From Tuberibacillus sp. Marseille-P3662 (GTDB taxonomy: Bacteria > Bacillota > Bacilli > Bacillales > Sporolactobacillaceae): a DNA stretch of 64,000 nucleotides. Position 1 is the first letter of the stretch, and the number at the start of each line of letters is the position of its first letter. The position numbers and the translations under genes were made by a program. The DNA lies in NCBI RefSeq assembly GCF_900178005.1, contig NZ_FXBS01000006.1, positions 1,521,585 to 1,585,584 of the forward strand, read 5' to 3'. Below the pieces are notes generated by a model. The model was not told the DNA's origin. It did no database searches and saw nothing but the letters and a program-made list of their open reading frames with translations. Shown here one piece after another: positions 63,862 to 64,000 of the stretch.

Positions 63862-64000
63862 ATGCCAAAGAAAACAAATATCAGCTTACTCTTAGGGGCA
63901 GCATTCCTGATGGCAACTTCCGCGATCGGTCCCGGATTTTTAACCCAAACCACAAAATTTACTGAAACATTGGCGGCAAGTTTCGGTTTTGTCATTTTAA
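63862..64000 (+). CDS. NRAMP-like transporter (YcsG type), 3' end outside window
   Basis: Only 46 codons are present. They read a short basic start, then the helix LLLGAAFLMATSAIGPGFLTQ and TTKFTETLAASFGFV, as in the NRAMP-related YcsG that sits beside pxpA (ycsF) in B. subtilis. RBS AAGGAGAG. It presumably imports the substrate or a cofactor for the oxoprolinase genes. Confidence 0.75.
   Translation, partial: MPKKTNISLLLGAAFLMATSAIGPGFLTQTTKFTETLAASFGFVIL

Noticed and set aside
1-64000. CRISPR arrays, tRNA or rRNA genes, prophage, IS transposases, defence systems
   Set aside because: None found on either strand on reading through; the only repeats are the 21-bp tandem repeat and the two ~200-bp elements.

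Overview
The window looks like a chromosome segment from a Bacillales bacterium (Bacillaceae or Sporolactobacillaceae-like, moderate GC). The reasons are strong AGGAGG ribosome binding sites with some TTG starts, a Bacillus-type argCJBD-carAB-argF order, T-box and TPP leaders, a BirA-controlled bioY-yhfT-yhfS operon, a CcpA-type cre-like site, and a ycsF/ycsG/kipI/kipA-type 5-oxoprolinase locus. I could not run searches, so the species is not named and family calls rest on motifs read by eye.

Layout. (1) 1-10425, minus strand: arginine operon argC-argJ-argB-argD-carA-carB-argF behind two T-box leaders in series, both readable with an Arg (CGG) specifier. A 21-bp tandem repeat sits at the window edge after argF. 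(2) 10604-11144: two small adjacent genes sharing the motif SGNSxVYVE. (3) 11277-16397: an acyl-CoA dehydrogenase-like gene, a PAS-type sigma-54 activator, two ATGGTGA-N6-TCACCA(T/A) palindromes, a sigma-54 promoter, a metallo-beta-lactamase-fold lactonase and a zinc alcohol dehydrogenase. (4) 16746-23602: a second sigma-54 module (CBS-PAS activator, 16-bp palindrome, sigma-54 promoter, iron alcohol dehydrogenase, GntP permease, semialdehyde dehydrogenase) and a divergent 3-hydroxybutyrate dehydrogenase. Two copies of a ~200-bp dispersed repeat flank this module. (5) 23834-30493: a small acyl-building cluster (ketosynthase, FabL-type enoyl reductase, ACP, acid-activating ligase, acyl-CoA dehydrogenase, alcohol dehydrogenase), resembling in composition the shikimate-to-cyclohexanecarboxyl-CoA sets. 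(6) 31067-36003, minus: a TPP riboswitch in front of a tightly overlapped operon of an NCS2 permease, a LuxE-like acyl-protein synthetase, a LuxC-like acyl reductase and a short-chain dehydrogenase. (7) 36000-39322: BirA-box bioY-yhfT-yhfS operon; then a cold-shock gene, a transporter remnant, an oxidoreductase, a GNAT, a large membrane protein and a self-regulating TetR/SMR efflux pair. (8) 44522-58025, minus: a long catabolic block of acyl-CoA ligases, acyl-CoA dehydrogenases, a PaaG-like isomerase/hydratase, a dehydrogenase and a thiolase wrapped around a complete Liv-type ABC transporter, with two near-identical TetR-type operators. (9) 58175-64000: monoacylglycerol-lipase-like hydrolase, methyltransferase, NAD(P)-binding protein, and pxpB-pxpC-pxpA with the start of an NRAMP-like transporter.

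The most unusual element is the TPP-riboswitch operon. It pairs thiamine control with a LuxE/LuxC carboxylic-acid reductase plus an alcohol-forming-type SDR and a nucleobase-family permease, with no luciferase present. A plausible reading is import of an oxidised thiamine moiety (a pyrimidine carboxylate or thiazole acetate) and its two-step reduction back to the alcohol used in thiamine synthesis. This is inference and needs experiment. The two sigma-54 modules, the cyclohexanecarboxylate-like cluster and the tandem Arg T-boxes are the next most interesting features.
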